A stretch of 8,322 nucleotides of DNA from an uncultured Candidatus Saccharibacteria bacterium (GTDB lineage Bacteria > Patescibacteriota > Saccharimonadia > Saccharimonadales > Saccharimonadaceae): positions 1 through 8,322 of the forward strand of contig CAJZFK010000027.1 in assembly GCA_915070155.1 (NCBI GenBank). The letters are read 5' to 3'. The notes under the pieces are model-generated. The model did no database searches, was not told the DNA's origin, and saw only the letters and a list, made by a program, of their open reading frames with translations. Each line of letters begins with the position of its first letter. The first letter of the stretch is position 1. The position numbers were made by a program, and so were the translations under genes. Shown one piece after another: positions 1 to 4,477 of the stretch.

Positions 1-1
1 T

Positions 2-151
2 TTCAAAGATAATCCGAATGAAGCTATCAGACGAATTGCAGCATTAAAAGAAGATACGAGTGAATATGTTAGAAAATCGGCAGGGAATGCTTTAAGAGAT
101 ATTAGTAAAAAATTTCCACCAAAAGAGGAAGCATTGAACTCTATTTCGTGA
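2..151 (+). pseudogene. DNA alkylation repair (AlkD/HEAT-like) gene, 5' portion, interrupted by the island
   Basis: This reading frame enters from outside the window. It reads ...EAIRRIAALKEDTSEYVRK, then SAGNALRDISKKFP, which is the helical-repeat signature of the DNA_alkylation/AlkD family. These proteins recognise alkylated bases and excise them as glycosylases. The gene-derived part ends at base 118 (Pro codon). The next ten residues (PKEEALNSIS, stop TGA 149-151) are encoded by inserted DNA. The continuation expected in the family, ELIKAEL followed by NWKLESKEI..VYKL, is found in a compatible frame at 3822-3914. Joining 118 to 3825 restores one uninterrupted frame. The surviving protein therefore lacks its last 29 residues and has a foreign 10-residue tail, so it is probably impaired or inactive. 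The family call is from recognition of the motif pattern; no search was run. Confidence 0.82.
95..140. other. attL: left junction of the island
   Basis: Host gene sequence runs up to TTTCCA (113-118) and island sequence starts at 119. TCCA at 115-118 is repeated at the right junction (3821-3824). The first 20 island bases (119-138, containing GAGGAAGCA) match the reverse complement of the last 20 island bases (3801-3820, containing GGGGAAGCA) at 15 of 20 positions with no gaps. The dyad axis falls between the two Cs of TCCA. This is the layout of a large serine integrase attP split by integration into attL and attR. Confidence 0.72.
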
Positions 152-216
152 GAAATGAGCTGGCGCTTGTATATAGATTCAATGACTGCGTCTAGCGGCT
201 TTCGGGCATAGGTAGG

Positions 217-254
217 AAAGAGCGAGGTTAGCCAGACGGCTACCTCGCTCTTTT
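217..254 (+). terminator. Rho-independent terminator at the left end of the island
   Basis: A long hairpin: left arm 217-233 (AAAGAGCGAGGTTAGCC), 4-nt loop AGAC, right arm 238-254 (GGCTACCTCGCTCTTTT). Pairing is complete except for one bulged T in the left arm. It is followed by TTTTGATTT. It lies inside the island, so it did not originally belong to the alkD-like gene. It would stop read-through from that gene into the island operon. The reverse strand lacks a clear T tract, so it works best for plus-strand transcription. Confidence 0.85.
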
Positions 255-262
255 GATTTCAA

Positions 263-358
263 GAACAAAGAGAGACGCGTGCTGCTCCTTCGCTGCTATT
301 GCAGCTCACTTTTGCGTATCAGCACTCAGGCTCTTGCTGCGGGTTTACGCCTTTGTTC
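263..358. repeat. Cluster of inverted repeats of unknown role
   Basis: Outer arms GAACAAAG (263-270) and CTTTGTTC (351-358) enclose GTGCTG (279-284) pairing with CAGCAC (320-325). Inside these is a perfect small hairpin, GCTGC-TATT-GCAGC (292-305). No convincing reading frame is present. The segment lies upstream of the predicted operon start site, so it acts either as DNA or in a transcript from another promoter. The stems are short, so their significance is modest. Confidence 0.35.
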
Positions 359-381
359 GAAACTCGCAAATATTGTACAAT
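353..381 (+). promoter_or_regulatory. Promoter of the island operon
   Basis: The -10 box is TACAAT at 376-381 (5 of 6 to consensus). A weak -35 box, TTGTTC, lies at 353-358 with a 17-bp spacer. Predicted start is near 388, which falls in the first TACGT box of the operator. The leader is about 38 nt with AGGAGAG at 413-419 before the ATG at 426. Confidence 0.55.
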
Positions 382-410
382 AATACGTAATTACGTGAAT
401 ACGTATTATT
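379..410. promoter_or_regulatory. Operator: three TACGT boxes at 8-bp spacing inside a palindrome
   Basis: TACGT occurs at 384-388, 392-396 and 400-404, exactly 8 bp apart. The whole block is also a dyad: AATAATACGTA (379-389) is the exact reverse complement of 400-410. RHH repressors typically bind short boxes repeated at close regular spacing, and the next gene encodes an RHH protein. The boxes cover the predicted start site, so binding would block transcription. Autorepression of the operon is inferred. Confidence 0.7.
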
Positions 411-425
411 GCAGGAGAGTTTTAT

Positions 426-602
426 ATGAATAAGAAAGACGAGAAGAAGCCCTCAGGAGACGTCAGGCGAACAAAGCTGACGCTCTCCGTGACGGCAGAG
501 GATAAGAAGATATTGAAAATCATTGCAATCAAGAGGGAGAAATCTATCTCAGCGATGCTGCGTGAGTGGATTGAGAAAAATGCAAAGGAGGCTGAGAAGT
601 AA
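426..602 (+). CDS. Ribbon-helix-helix (Arc/CopG-like) regulator of the R-M operon
   Basis: A 58-residue protein with a basic N-terminus (residues 1-17). The short strand KLTLSVT (residues 17-23) is followed by two helices around EDKKILKIIAIKREKS and ISAMLREWIEKNA, the standard RHH layout. Such proteins dimerise and insert the paired strand into the DNA major groove. The start ATG has a good ribosome binding site (AGGAGAG, 6-nt gap). Its stop overlaps the next start as TAATG, so translation is coupled to the methyltransferase gene. The likely target is the triple TACGT array directly upstream. R-M systems more often use a helix-turn-helix C protein; an RHH protein in this role is less usual. 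An antitoxin-like role is possible, but no toxin gene lies beside it. Confidence 0.8.
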   Translation: MNKKDEKKPSGDVRRTKLTLSVTAEDKKILKIIAIKREKSISAMLREWIEKNAKEAEK

Positions 603-2428
603 TGGCTAAGAATTTAACTGAGGATGAAGTACGTGATATTGCTCGTGATATCCTCGGGTTCAAAGATAAAGCAGGCGTGAAATCTGGCGTTGGTCAGTTG
701 ACGACATTTAATCAGCTTGGGTTTCCGGGAGTTCTTGATAAGCCTGATGGCTGGTATCTGCCGGACAATCATGCGGATGTTGCTGTGGTACTTGAGACGA
801 AAGCTTCGAGTGTTGCCCTTGTTGATAAATGGGTTGAGGAAGTACTGAAGAACGTTCGTATCGTTGAGCAGCAATACGAGAAGGTAGTTGGCATTCTTTA
901 TAACGGCGACGCTGCTCGAGTATTCAAGGGCGAAGAAGAGTTTGATGGCGATGGAGCCAAGACTCTTCATAACGTTGAGTATTACACGGCTTTGTTTAAT
1001 GCAGGCAACATCGACAAGGAGCATATTTACGAGCTGACTGCAAGCATCAACAACTGCTTGCATTTCGAGTTCGGTATTAAGAATTTGTATCATCGCATGA
1101 TTTTCACAGCTTGCGCTCTGGTTGCAAAGCGTTATAACGCACTGATGGTTGAGGGTATGGACTATTCGGAATTTCATAATGCAATTCTGAACTGTCTTAA
1201 CAAGGAGCTTTATCACGATAAGCAGCAGAATCAAAAACTGTCTCTTCTGACAGAAGTGTTCTCGGAAATTCGAATGAATTTGAACGTTGATAGCGAGGAT
1301 GCGAAAGAGCAAAGTCGCGTCAAAACACTTATTACACAATTCATCGGGTGGGTCACAGAAATCAGCAATTGTCTGAATTCTGATGCTTGGCGCGGAGAAG
1401 ATGTTATGGGTATCTTCTTCAACGAATTCAATCGCTACAAGAAGAAGTCGGAAGCTGGTCAGGTCTTTACTCCTGAGCATATCACTGACTTCATGTATAA
1501 GATTCTTGAGGTAAACAAGGACGACCGAGTTCTTGATGCATGCTGTGGCAGTGGCGGATTCCTTGTTAAAGCGATGGCGAACATGATTCGTGAGTCTGGC
1601 GGGATGCAAACCATCAAGGCAAAGGAAATCAAGAGGCAGCAGCTTTACGGTATCGAGTTTGACCGTGAGATTTATGCTCTTGCGTGTGCAAACATGCTGA
1701 TTCACAAGGATGGTAAGACGAACCTTGAACAGATGGATGCACGAACTGAAACGGCAAGCGATTGGATTGCAAAGCAGGGAATCACGAAGGTTCTTATGAA
1801 TCCACCGTATGAGAATAAGTACGGCTGCATGAAGATTGTTGAGAATGTTCTTGACAGCGTGCCTGCCCATACAGCTTGCGCGTTCATCCTTCCAGATAAG
1901 AAGCTTGAAAAGGCTTCAAAGGCTCAGATGAAGCGAATCCTTTCACATCATCGTCTGAAGAAGGTAATCAAACTCCCTGAAGACTTGTTCTTTGGCGTGG
2001 GCGTCACTACGAGCGTTTTTGTGTTTGAGACTGGCATTTCACAGGATGGCAAGGATATTTTTGCCTGCTATATGGAGACCGATGGGCTTGCGACAGTCAA
2101 GAATAAAGGTCGCCATGATGTGTACGGTAAATGGGCTGCTATCGAGGACCGTTGGGTCGATGTGGTAGAGAAGCAGTCGGGGGACGACACATGTCAGTGG
2201 GTCAAGTCTGACAAGCACCTGTCGTATCAGGTGCCGCAGAAGCCTTTTGAGATTTTTGAAGAAGACTTCAAGAAGACCGCTATGGACTATCTGATGTTCA
2301 AGGAAGGCATCGACGCAAAGGTATTTGGCGACAAGCTGCTTGAAACAGCAATGTATTCGAGCACAGTGAGCGCGGATGATGAGAGCGTGAACATTGCCTT
2401 GAAGAAGGGCGGTGAGAAGAATGAATAA
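602..2428 (+). CDS. BcgI-like restriction-modification A subunit: nuclease plus N6-adenine methyltransferase
   Basis: A 608-residue protein. The N-terminal domain (about 1-115) has a PD-(D/E)xK-like core: Asp59 in HADVAVVLETKAS, Glu65-Thr-Lys67, then a helix with QQY (90-92) and VVGILYNG, resembling the HsdR-type N-terminal nuclease. A helical region (about 150-285) follows. The N6-adenine methyltransferase domain comes next: QVFTPEHITDFM (287-298), SAM-binding motif I VLDACCGSGGFL (310-321; Cys-Cys replaces the usual Pro-x-Cys), and catalytic motif IV NPPY (400-403). The next gene encodes a specificity subunit and no separate HsdR is present in the window. Together this resembles type IIB BcgI, whose A subunit cuts and methylates and whose B subunit reads the site. 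The frame is intact throughout. An alternative is a type I HsdM whose N-terminal domain is not catalytic, with HsdR encoded elsewhere. Methylation activity is the safer call; cleavage is inferred. Confidence 0.82.
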   Translation: MAKNLTEDEVRDIARDILGFKDKAGVKSGVGQLTTFNQLGFPGVLDKPDGWYLPDNHADVAVVLETKASSVALVDKWVEEVLKNVRIVEQQYEKVVGILYNGDAARVFKGEEEFDGDGAKTLHNVEYYTALFNAGNIDKEHIYELTASINNCLHFEFGIKNLYHRMIFTACALVAKRYNALMVEGMDYSEFHNAILNCLNKELYHDKQQNQKLSLLTEVFSEIRMNLNVDSEDAKEQSRVKTLITQFIGWVTEISNCLNSDAWRGEDVMGIFFNEFNRYKKKSEAGQVFTPEHITDFMYKILEVNKDDRVLDACCGSGGFLVKAMANMIRESGGMQTIKAKEIKRQQLYGIEFDREIYALACANMLIHKDGKTNLEQMDARTETASDWIAKQGITKVLMNPPYENKYGCMKIVENVLDSVPAHTACAFILPDKKLEKASKAQMKRILSHHRLKKVIKLPEDLFFGVGVTTSVFVFETGISQDGKDIFACYMETDGLATVKNKGRHDVYGKWAAIEDRWVDVVEKQSGDDTCQWVKSDKHLSYQVPQKPFEIFEEDFKKTAMDYLMFKEGIDAKVFGDKLLETAMYSSTVSADDESVNIALKKGGEKNE

Positions 2429-3458
2429 GATCGATACGAGTAAGTGGAAGTCATTTGCCATTGGAGAATTGTTTGAGGTGAAACGACCTGTTGCTAGAAG
2501 TCAAGCAGCATACTCTGATGGTAATGTTCCATTTGTGGCATCTGGGAATTTCAATAACGGTGTAGTGAAATATTGTGAACCAAAAGATAATGAAGCATTG
2601 GATGCCAGAAACTGTATTACGGTTAGCCCATTAGATGGGTCTGCATTCTATCAAGCGAAAGATTTCCTTGGTAGAGGTGGTGCTGGGTCAGCAATTTTGC
2701 TTTTGTATAGTGATAAGCTGACTGAATTAACAGGATTGTTTATTGCGACAGCTATACGAGCCTCGCTGACAAGATATTCGTATATTGACCAGCTAAATTC
2801 GCAAACAATTGTTGAAGAACATATCAAATTGCCTGCGGATAAATCAGGTAACCCTGATTGGGCTTATATAGATTCGTTCATGCAGAATGTCATGAACGAA
2901 TCTAAGGCTTGCCTTGGCAATCTAAGGCTTGCCAAGGCAGAGAAGGCGAAGGGTGATATCTCAAAATGGAAAGATTTCGAGATTGGCAAGTTGTTCAAGA
3001 TTATTAAGCCGTCTGTTTTTCATACTAGGCAAGTTGTTGAGGATGATAAAGGTATCCCTTATGTTGTTCGAACGAAATTTGATAATGGTATTAAATTTCG
3101 TGTTGTAAAAACCGAAGACATGTCACCAAGCCCAAGTGGCGTAATTTCATTTGGCTCAGAAAATGCAACGTTCTTCTATCAGCCAGAGGAGTTTGTTTCA
3201 GGACGTGATATCTACTACCTCGATACACTAGGAATTTCAGAGCATGCGTGTCTGTTCATGGCCGCATGCCTGCAACCGATAGCACGCAAATATTCTTACA
3301 ATTACGGATTGTTTCCTGACCTTTTGAAGCAAGAACATATCAAGTTGCCCGCTGATTCTGCTGGTAAACCTGATTGGGCATATATGGATTTGCACATGGA
3401 AGCTGTATTAACGCAAAGCAAGAAATCAATGAAAGAATTGAGGGAGGTGACTTTATAG
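2421..3458 (+). CDS. R-M specificity (S/B) subunit with two target recognition domains
   Basis: A 345-residue protein built as a pseudo-dimer. Half one starts with SKWKSFAIGELFEV (residues 7-20) and ends with EHIKLPAD..GNPDWAY (133-149). Half two starts with SKWKDFEIGKLFKI (181-194) and ends with EHIKLPAD..GKPDWAY (from 305). Each half holds one recognition domain followed by a conserved helix. This is the two-domain plan that reads bipartite asymmetric DNA sites. Length and architecture match BcgI-type B subunits. ATG 2421 is chosen because GGTGAG (2411-2416) sits just ahead as a ribosome binding site. A GTG at 2412 would add three residues but overlap that site. The gene overlaps the A subunit gene by 8 nt. 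The duplicated 3' segments (2817-2870 and 3333-3386) agree at 43 of 54 bases. The recognition sequence cannot be predicted here. Confidence 0.87.
   Translation: MNKIDTSKWKSFAIGELFEVKRPVARSQAAYSDGNVPFVASGNFNNGVVKYCEPKDNEALDARNCITVSPLDGSAFYQAKDFLGRGGAGSAILLLYSDKLTELTGLFIATAIRASLTRYSYIDQLNSQTIVEEHIKLPADKSGNPDWAYIDSFMQNVMNESKACLGNLRLAKAEKAKGDISKWKDFEIGKLFKIIKPSVFHTRQVVEDDKGIPYVVRTKFDNGIKFRVVKTEDMSPSPSGVISFGSENATFFYQPEEFVSGRDIYYLDTLGISEHACLFMAACLQPIARKYSYNYGLFPDLLKQEHIKLPADSAGKPDWAYMDLHMEAVLTQSKKSMKELREVTL
2871..2939 (+). repeat. Two adjacent perfect hairpins in the linker between the two recognition domains
   Basis: Hairpin 1: GATTCGTTCATG (2871-2882), 8-nt loop, CATGAACGAATC (2891-2902); 12 of 12 pairs. 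Hairpin 2: TGCCTTGGCAA (2910-2920), 8-nt loop, TTGCCAAGGCA (2929-2939); 11 of 11 pairs. The second also forms a 20-bp tandem repeat: the 15-base unit AATCTAAGGCTTGCC begins at 2899 and at 2919. Because 20 is not a multiple of 3, the two copies are read in different frames. The block encodes the linker helix, residues 151-173 of the specificity subunit. Confidence 0.8.
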
Positions 3459-3732
3459 GTGGCAAAGACTGAATTTGTCCAGAACGACAACAACCTAGCT
3501 ATCGCCTACTACCGCTTTTCGTCTCACGCACAAAACGATGTCTCCATCGACCAGCAGCGCGAGCAAGCACTGTTCAATGGACACAAGGTATTCGGCTATA
3601 AGATTGCCGAGGACAAGCACAACGATTCGTGGGATAGCTGAGAATGAGACTCCGAGATACTGATTTACAGGAAAGCTCTTTTGTGGAGAGTGTGGGAGCT
3701 CTATGCAGAGCGTGCCTGGTACTCAGAAGACA
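3459..3732 (+). pseudogene. Serine recombinase remnant with internal deletions
   Basis: The GTG start (3459) directly follows the stop of the specificity gene and has a strong ribosome binding site, GGGAGGTGA (3442-3450). The first part reads LAIAYYRFSSHAQNDVSID then QQREQA, the N-terminus of the resolvase/integrase catalytic domain; the nucleophilic serine would be in RFSS. It then jumps in frame to NGHKVFGYKIAEDKH, which resembles the start of the downstream recombinase domain, so roughly 100 or more residues are missing. The frame stops at 3641. In another frame, 3664-3732 encodes FTGKLFCGECGSSMQSVPGT, the first half of the zinc ribbon of this family; the second Cys pair is not seen. At least two deletions have therefore destroyed the enzyme. 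Its place next to the right end of the island suggests it was the integrase. Assignment to the large serine recombinase family is by motif recognition. Confidence 0.8.
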
Positions 3733-3766
3733 ATCGCGAGGTGTCTTACGAGGCGCTGAACGGAGA

Positions 3767-3797
3767 CGACGACCCTTTTGCTGAAGGGGAGTCGTCG
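3767..3797 (+). repeat. Hairpin near the right end of the island
   Basis: CGACGAC (3767-3773) pairs with GTCGTCG (3791-3797). CCTT (3774-3777) pairs with AAGG (3784-3787), leaving GGA bulged. It is followed by AGTTTGATT, a poor T tract, so a terminator role is possible but weak. AAGGGGA (3784-3790) can pair instead with TCCCCTT (3810-3816) in the att arm. It could also be part of the recombination site. Confidence 0.4.
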
Positions 3798-3798
3798 A

Positions 3799-3845
3799 GT
3801 TTGATTGCTTCCCCTTTGAGTCCAGAGCTAATTAAAGCTGAACTC
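3799..3845. other. attR: right junction of the island
   Basis: The last island bases (3801-3820) are followed by TCCA (3821-3824). The alkD-like frame then resumes with GAG CTA ATT (Glu-Leu-Ile). The island arm mirrors the left end at 15 of 20 positions around the TCCA centre. Joining 3820 to TCCA and then to 119 gives an attP with near-symmetric arms. Joining 118 to 3825 gives the empty attB, whose symmetry is weak. Confidence 0.72.
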
Positions 3846-3914
3846 TGCAACTGGAAGTTAGAAAGCAAAGAAATAAATCAAGTATACAAATTATCGAGTC
3901 GATTAGTCGACTGA
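3822..3914 (+). pseudogene. DNA alkylation repair (AlkD/HEAT-like) gene, severed 3' end
   Basis: From the Pro codon at 3822 this frame encodes PELIKAELCNWKLESKEI followed by NQVYKLSSRLVD and a TGA stop (3912-3914). It matches the end of alkylation-repair HEAT proteins, where DISKKxPEL is followed by a helix with W and then a YKLAS-like motif. It completes the frame broken at base 118. The fragment has no start codon or ribosome binding site of its own. The open frame extends upstream to 3681, but that part runs through recombinase zinc-ribbon DNA in the wrong frame and is not a gene. The terminator 12 nt downstream is probably the original terminator of the intact gene. Confidence 0.8.
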
Positions 3915-3925
3915 TGTTAAATAAA

Positions 3926-3953
3926 AATACCCCAGTTAATTCCGGGGTATTTT
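3926..3953 (-). terminator. Bidirectional terminator shared by the alkD-like gene and rpsT
   Basis: AATACCCC (3926-3933) pairs with GGGGTATT (3944-3951) across a 10-nt loop. On the minus strand the stem is followed by TTTTTATTT, a strong tract for rpsT. On the plus strand it is followed by only a short TTTT run, so it also serves, more weakly, the genes converging from the left. Confidence 0.85.
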
Positions 3954-3970
3954 CTGGTAATCTTTACAGA

Positions 3971-4318
3971 TTATTTTTCAGCTTTCTTAGCAGCTGGCTT
4001 CTTTGCTGGAGCTTTTTTAGCAGCAGTTTTCTTAGCTGCTGGCTTTGTAGCTGGTTTTTTAGCAGCTTCTAATGTAACACCTGCTTTTTTAGCAATTTTG
4101 CTCAATGCGCTCTTTCGGCGAGCAGCGGTATTTTTCTTAATCAAGCCTTTTTTAACAGCGGTGTCGATTTCGCTTTGTGCTGCAGCAAGAGTTTTTGCGC
4201 TTGGTTCTGCAGAGAAAGCTTTAACAGCAGTCTTAATGTCTTTTTTAATGCTGATGTTTCGCTCGCGGCGCTTTAAGGTTTGTTTAGCACGCTTGATGGC
4301 GGATTTGATGATTGGCAT
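3971..4318 (-). CDS. rpsT: 30S ribosomal protein S20 with Lys/Ala/Pro-rich tail
   Basis: A 115-residue protein. Residues 1-80 are a standard S20: IKSAIKRAKQ at the start, then KKGLIKKNTAARRKSALSKI (58-77), the basic helices that bind 16S rRNA. S20 assembles early into the body of the 30S subunit. Typical length is about 87 residues. Here residues 81-115 form an extra low-complexity tail of KPAAKK/KKTAAKK/KKAPAKK units, resembling the C-terminus of histone H1 or HU-like proteins. The gene has its own promoter and an AAGGAG site just before ATG (4-nt gap from GGAG). It diverges from the NrnA-like gene and ends in a strong terminator. Confidence 0.95.
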   Translation of the reverse strand: MPIIKSAIKRAKQTLKRRERNISIKKDIKTAVKAFSAEPSAKTLAAAQSEIDTAVKKGLIKKNTAARRKSALSKIAKKAGVTLEAAKKPATKPAAKKTAAKKAPAKKPAAKKAEK

Positions 4319-4362
4319 GTTTCTCCTTTACCTCTATAGATTTGTATCGCTAATCAGGAAGA

Positions 4363-4391
4363 ATTATACAGAAAATAGCATAAATTGTAAA
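4363..4391 (-). promoter_or_regulatory. rpsT promoter
   Basis: On the minus strand, TTTACA (4391-4386), a 17-bp spacer, and a perfect TATAAT (4368-4363). Predicted start is near 4356, giving a leader of about 38 nt to the ATG at 4318. This is the best match to consensus in the window, as expected for a ribosomal protein gene. Confidence 0.85.
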
Positions 4392-4406
4392 GAGGTGGCT
4401 TAGATA

Positions 4407-4436
4407 TTGACTTTATGGTACTGCTTATGGTATAGT
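4407..4436 (+). promoter_or_regulatory. Promoter of the NrnA-like/truB transcript
   Basis: TTGACT (4407-4412), an 18-bp spacer and TATAGT (4431-4436) preceded by TGG, an extended -10. Predicted start is near 4443. The -35 boxes of this promoter and the rpsT promoter lie back to back, 15 bp apart, so the two transcripts could influence each other. Confidence 0.75.
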
Positions 4437-4477
4437 GATGCCAAGCGTAATTACAAAAAACAAACATAGGAAAAATC

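Larger units (their letters stand above)
115..3824 (+). mobile_element. 3.7-kb serine-recombinase island carrying a restriction-modification system
   Basis: About 3.7 kb interrupts the alkD-like gene between its Pro codon at 116-118 and its Glu codon at 3825-3827. Both ends carry TCCA. The terminal 20-bp arms are imperfect inverted repeats around that core. Cargo, all on the plus strand: RHH regulator, nuclease-methyltransferase subunit, specificity subunit and a serine recombinase remnant lying next to the right end. A recombinase gene beside one att site is the usual layout of integrative elements of this class. A terminator near the left end separates host transcription from the cargo. The recombinase is heavily deleted, so the island is unlikely to move unless an enzyme is supplied in trans. 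The seen facts are the split gene, TCCA repeats, end symmetry and recombinase fragments. That a serine integrase did the insertion is an inference. Confidence 0.8.

Noticed and set aside
86..135. AATGCTT/AAGCATT inverted repeat spanning the left junction
   Set aside because: Its centre (110.5) does not coincide with the TCCA core (116.5), and one arm is ordinary coding sequence, so chance is the simplest reading.
155..211. 18-codon frame after the alkD-like fragment (MSWRLYIDS...)
   Set aside because: It has no ribosome binding site and no recognisable family. The shared 11-mer TATATAGATTC with the specificity gene (2867-2877) is too short to show homology.
614..1870. 418-codon open frame on the minus strand
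   Set aside because: It is antisense to the well-supported nuclease-methyltransferase gene, has no recognisable domain, and its composition is that of a shadow frame.
2412..2420. GTG start for the specificity subunit
   Set aside because: It would lie on top of the GGTGAG ribosome binding site that serves the ATG at 2421.
3681..3914. 77-codon open frame as a single gene
   Set aside because: Its first part overlaps the recombinase zinc-ribbon sequence in the wrong frame; only its end (3822-3914) is meaningful, as the 3' end of the alkD-like gene.
4098..4403. 101-codon plus-strand frame over rpsT
   Set aside because: It is antisense to rpsT and its promoter, and its hydrophobic residues arise from the complement of Lys/Ala codons.
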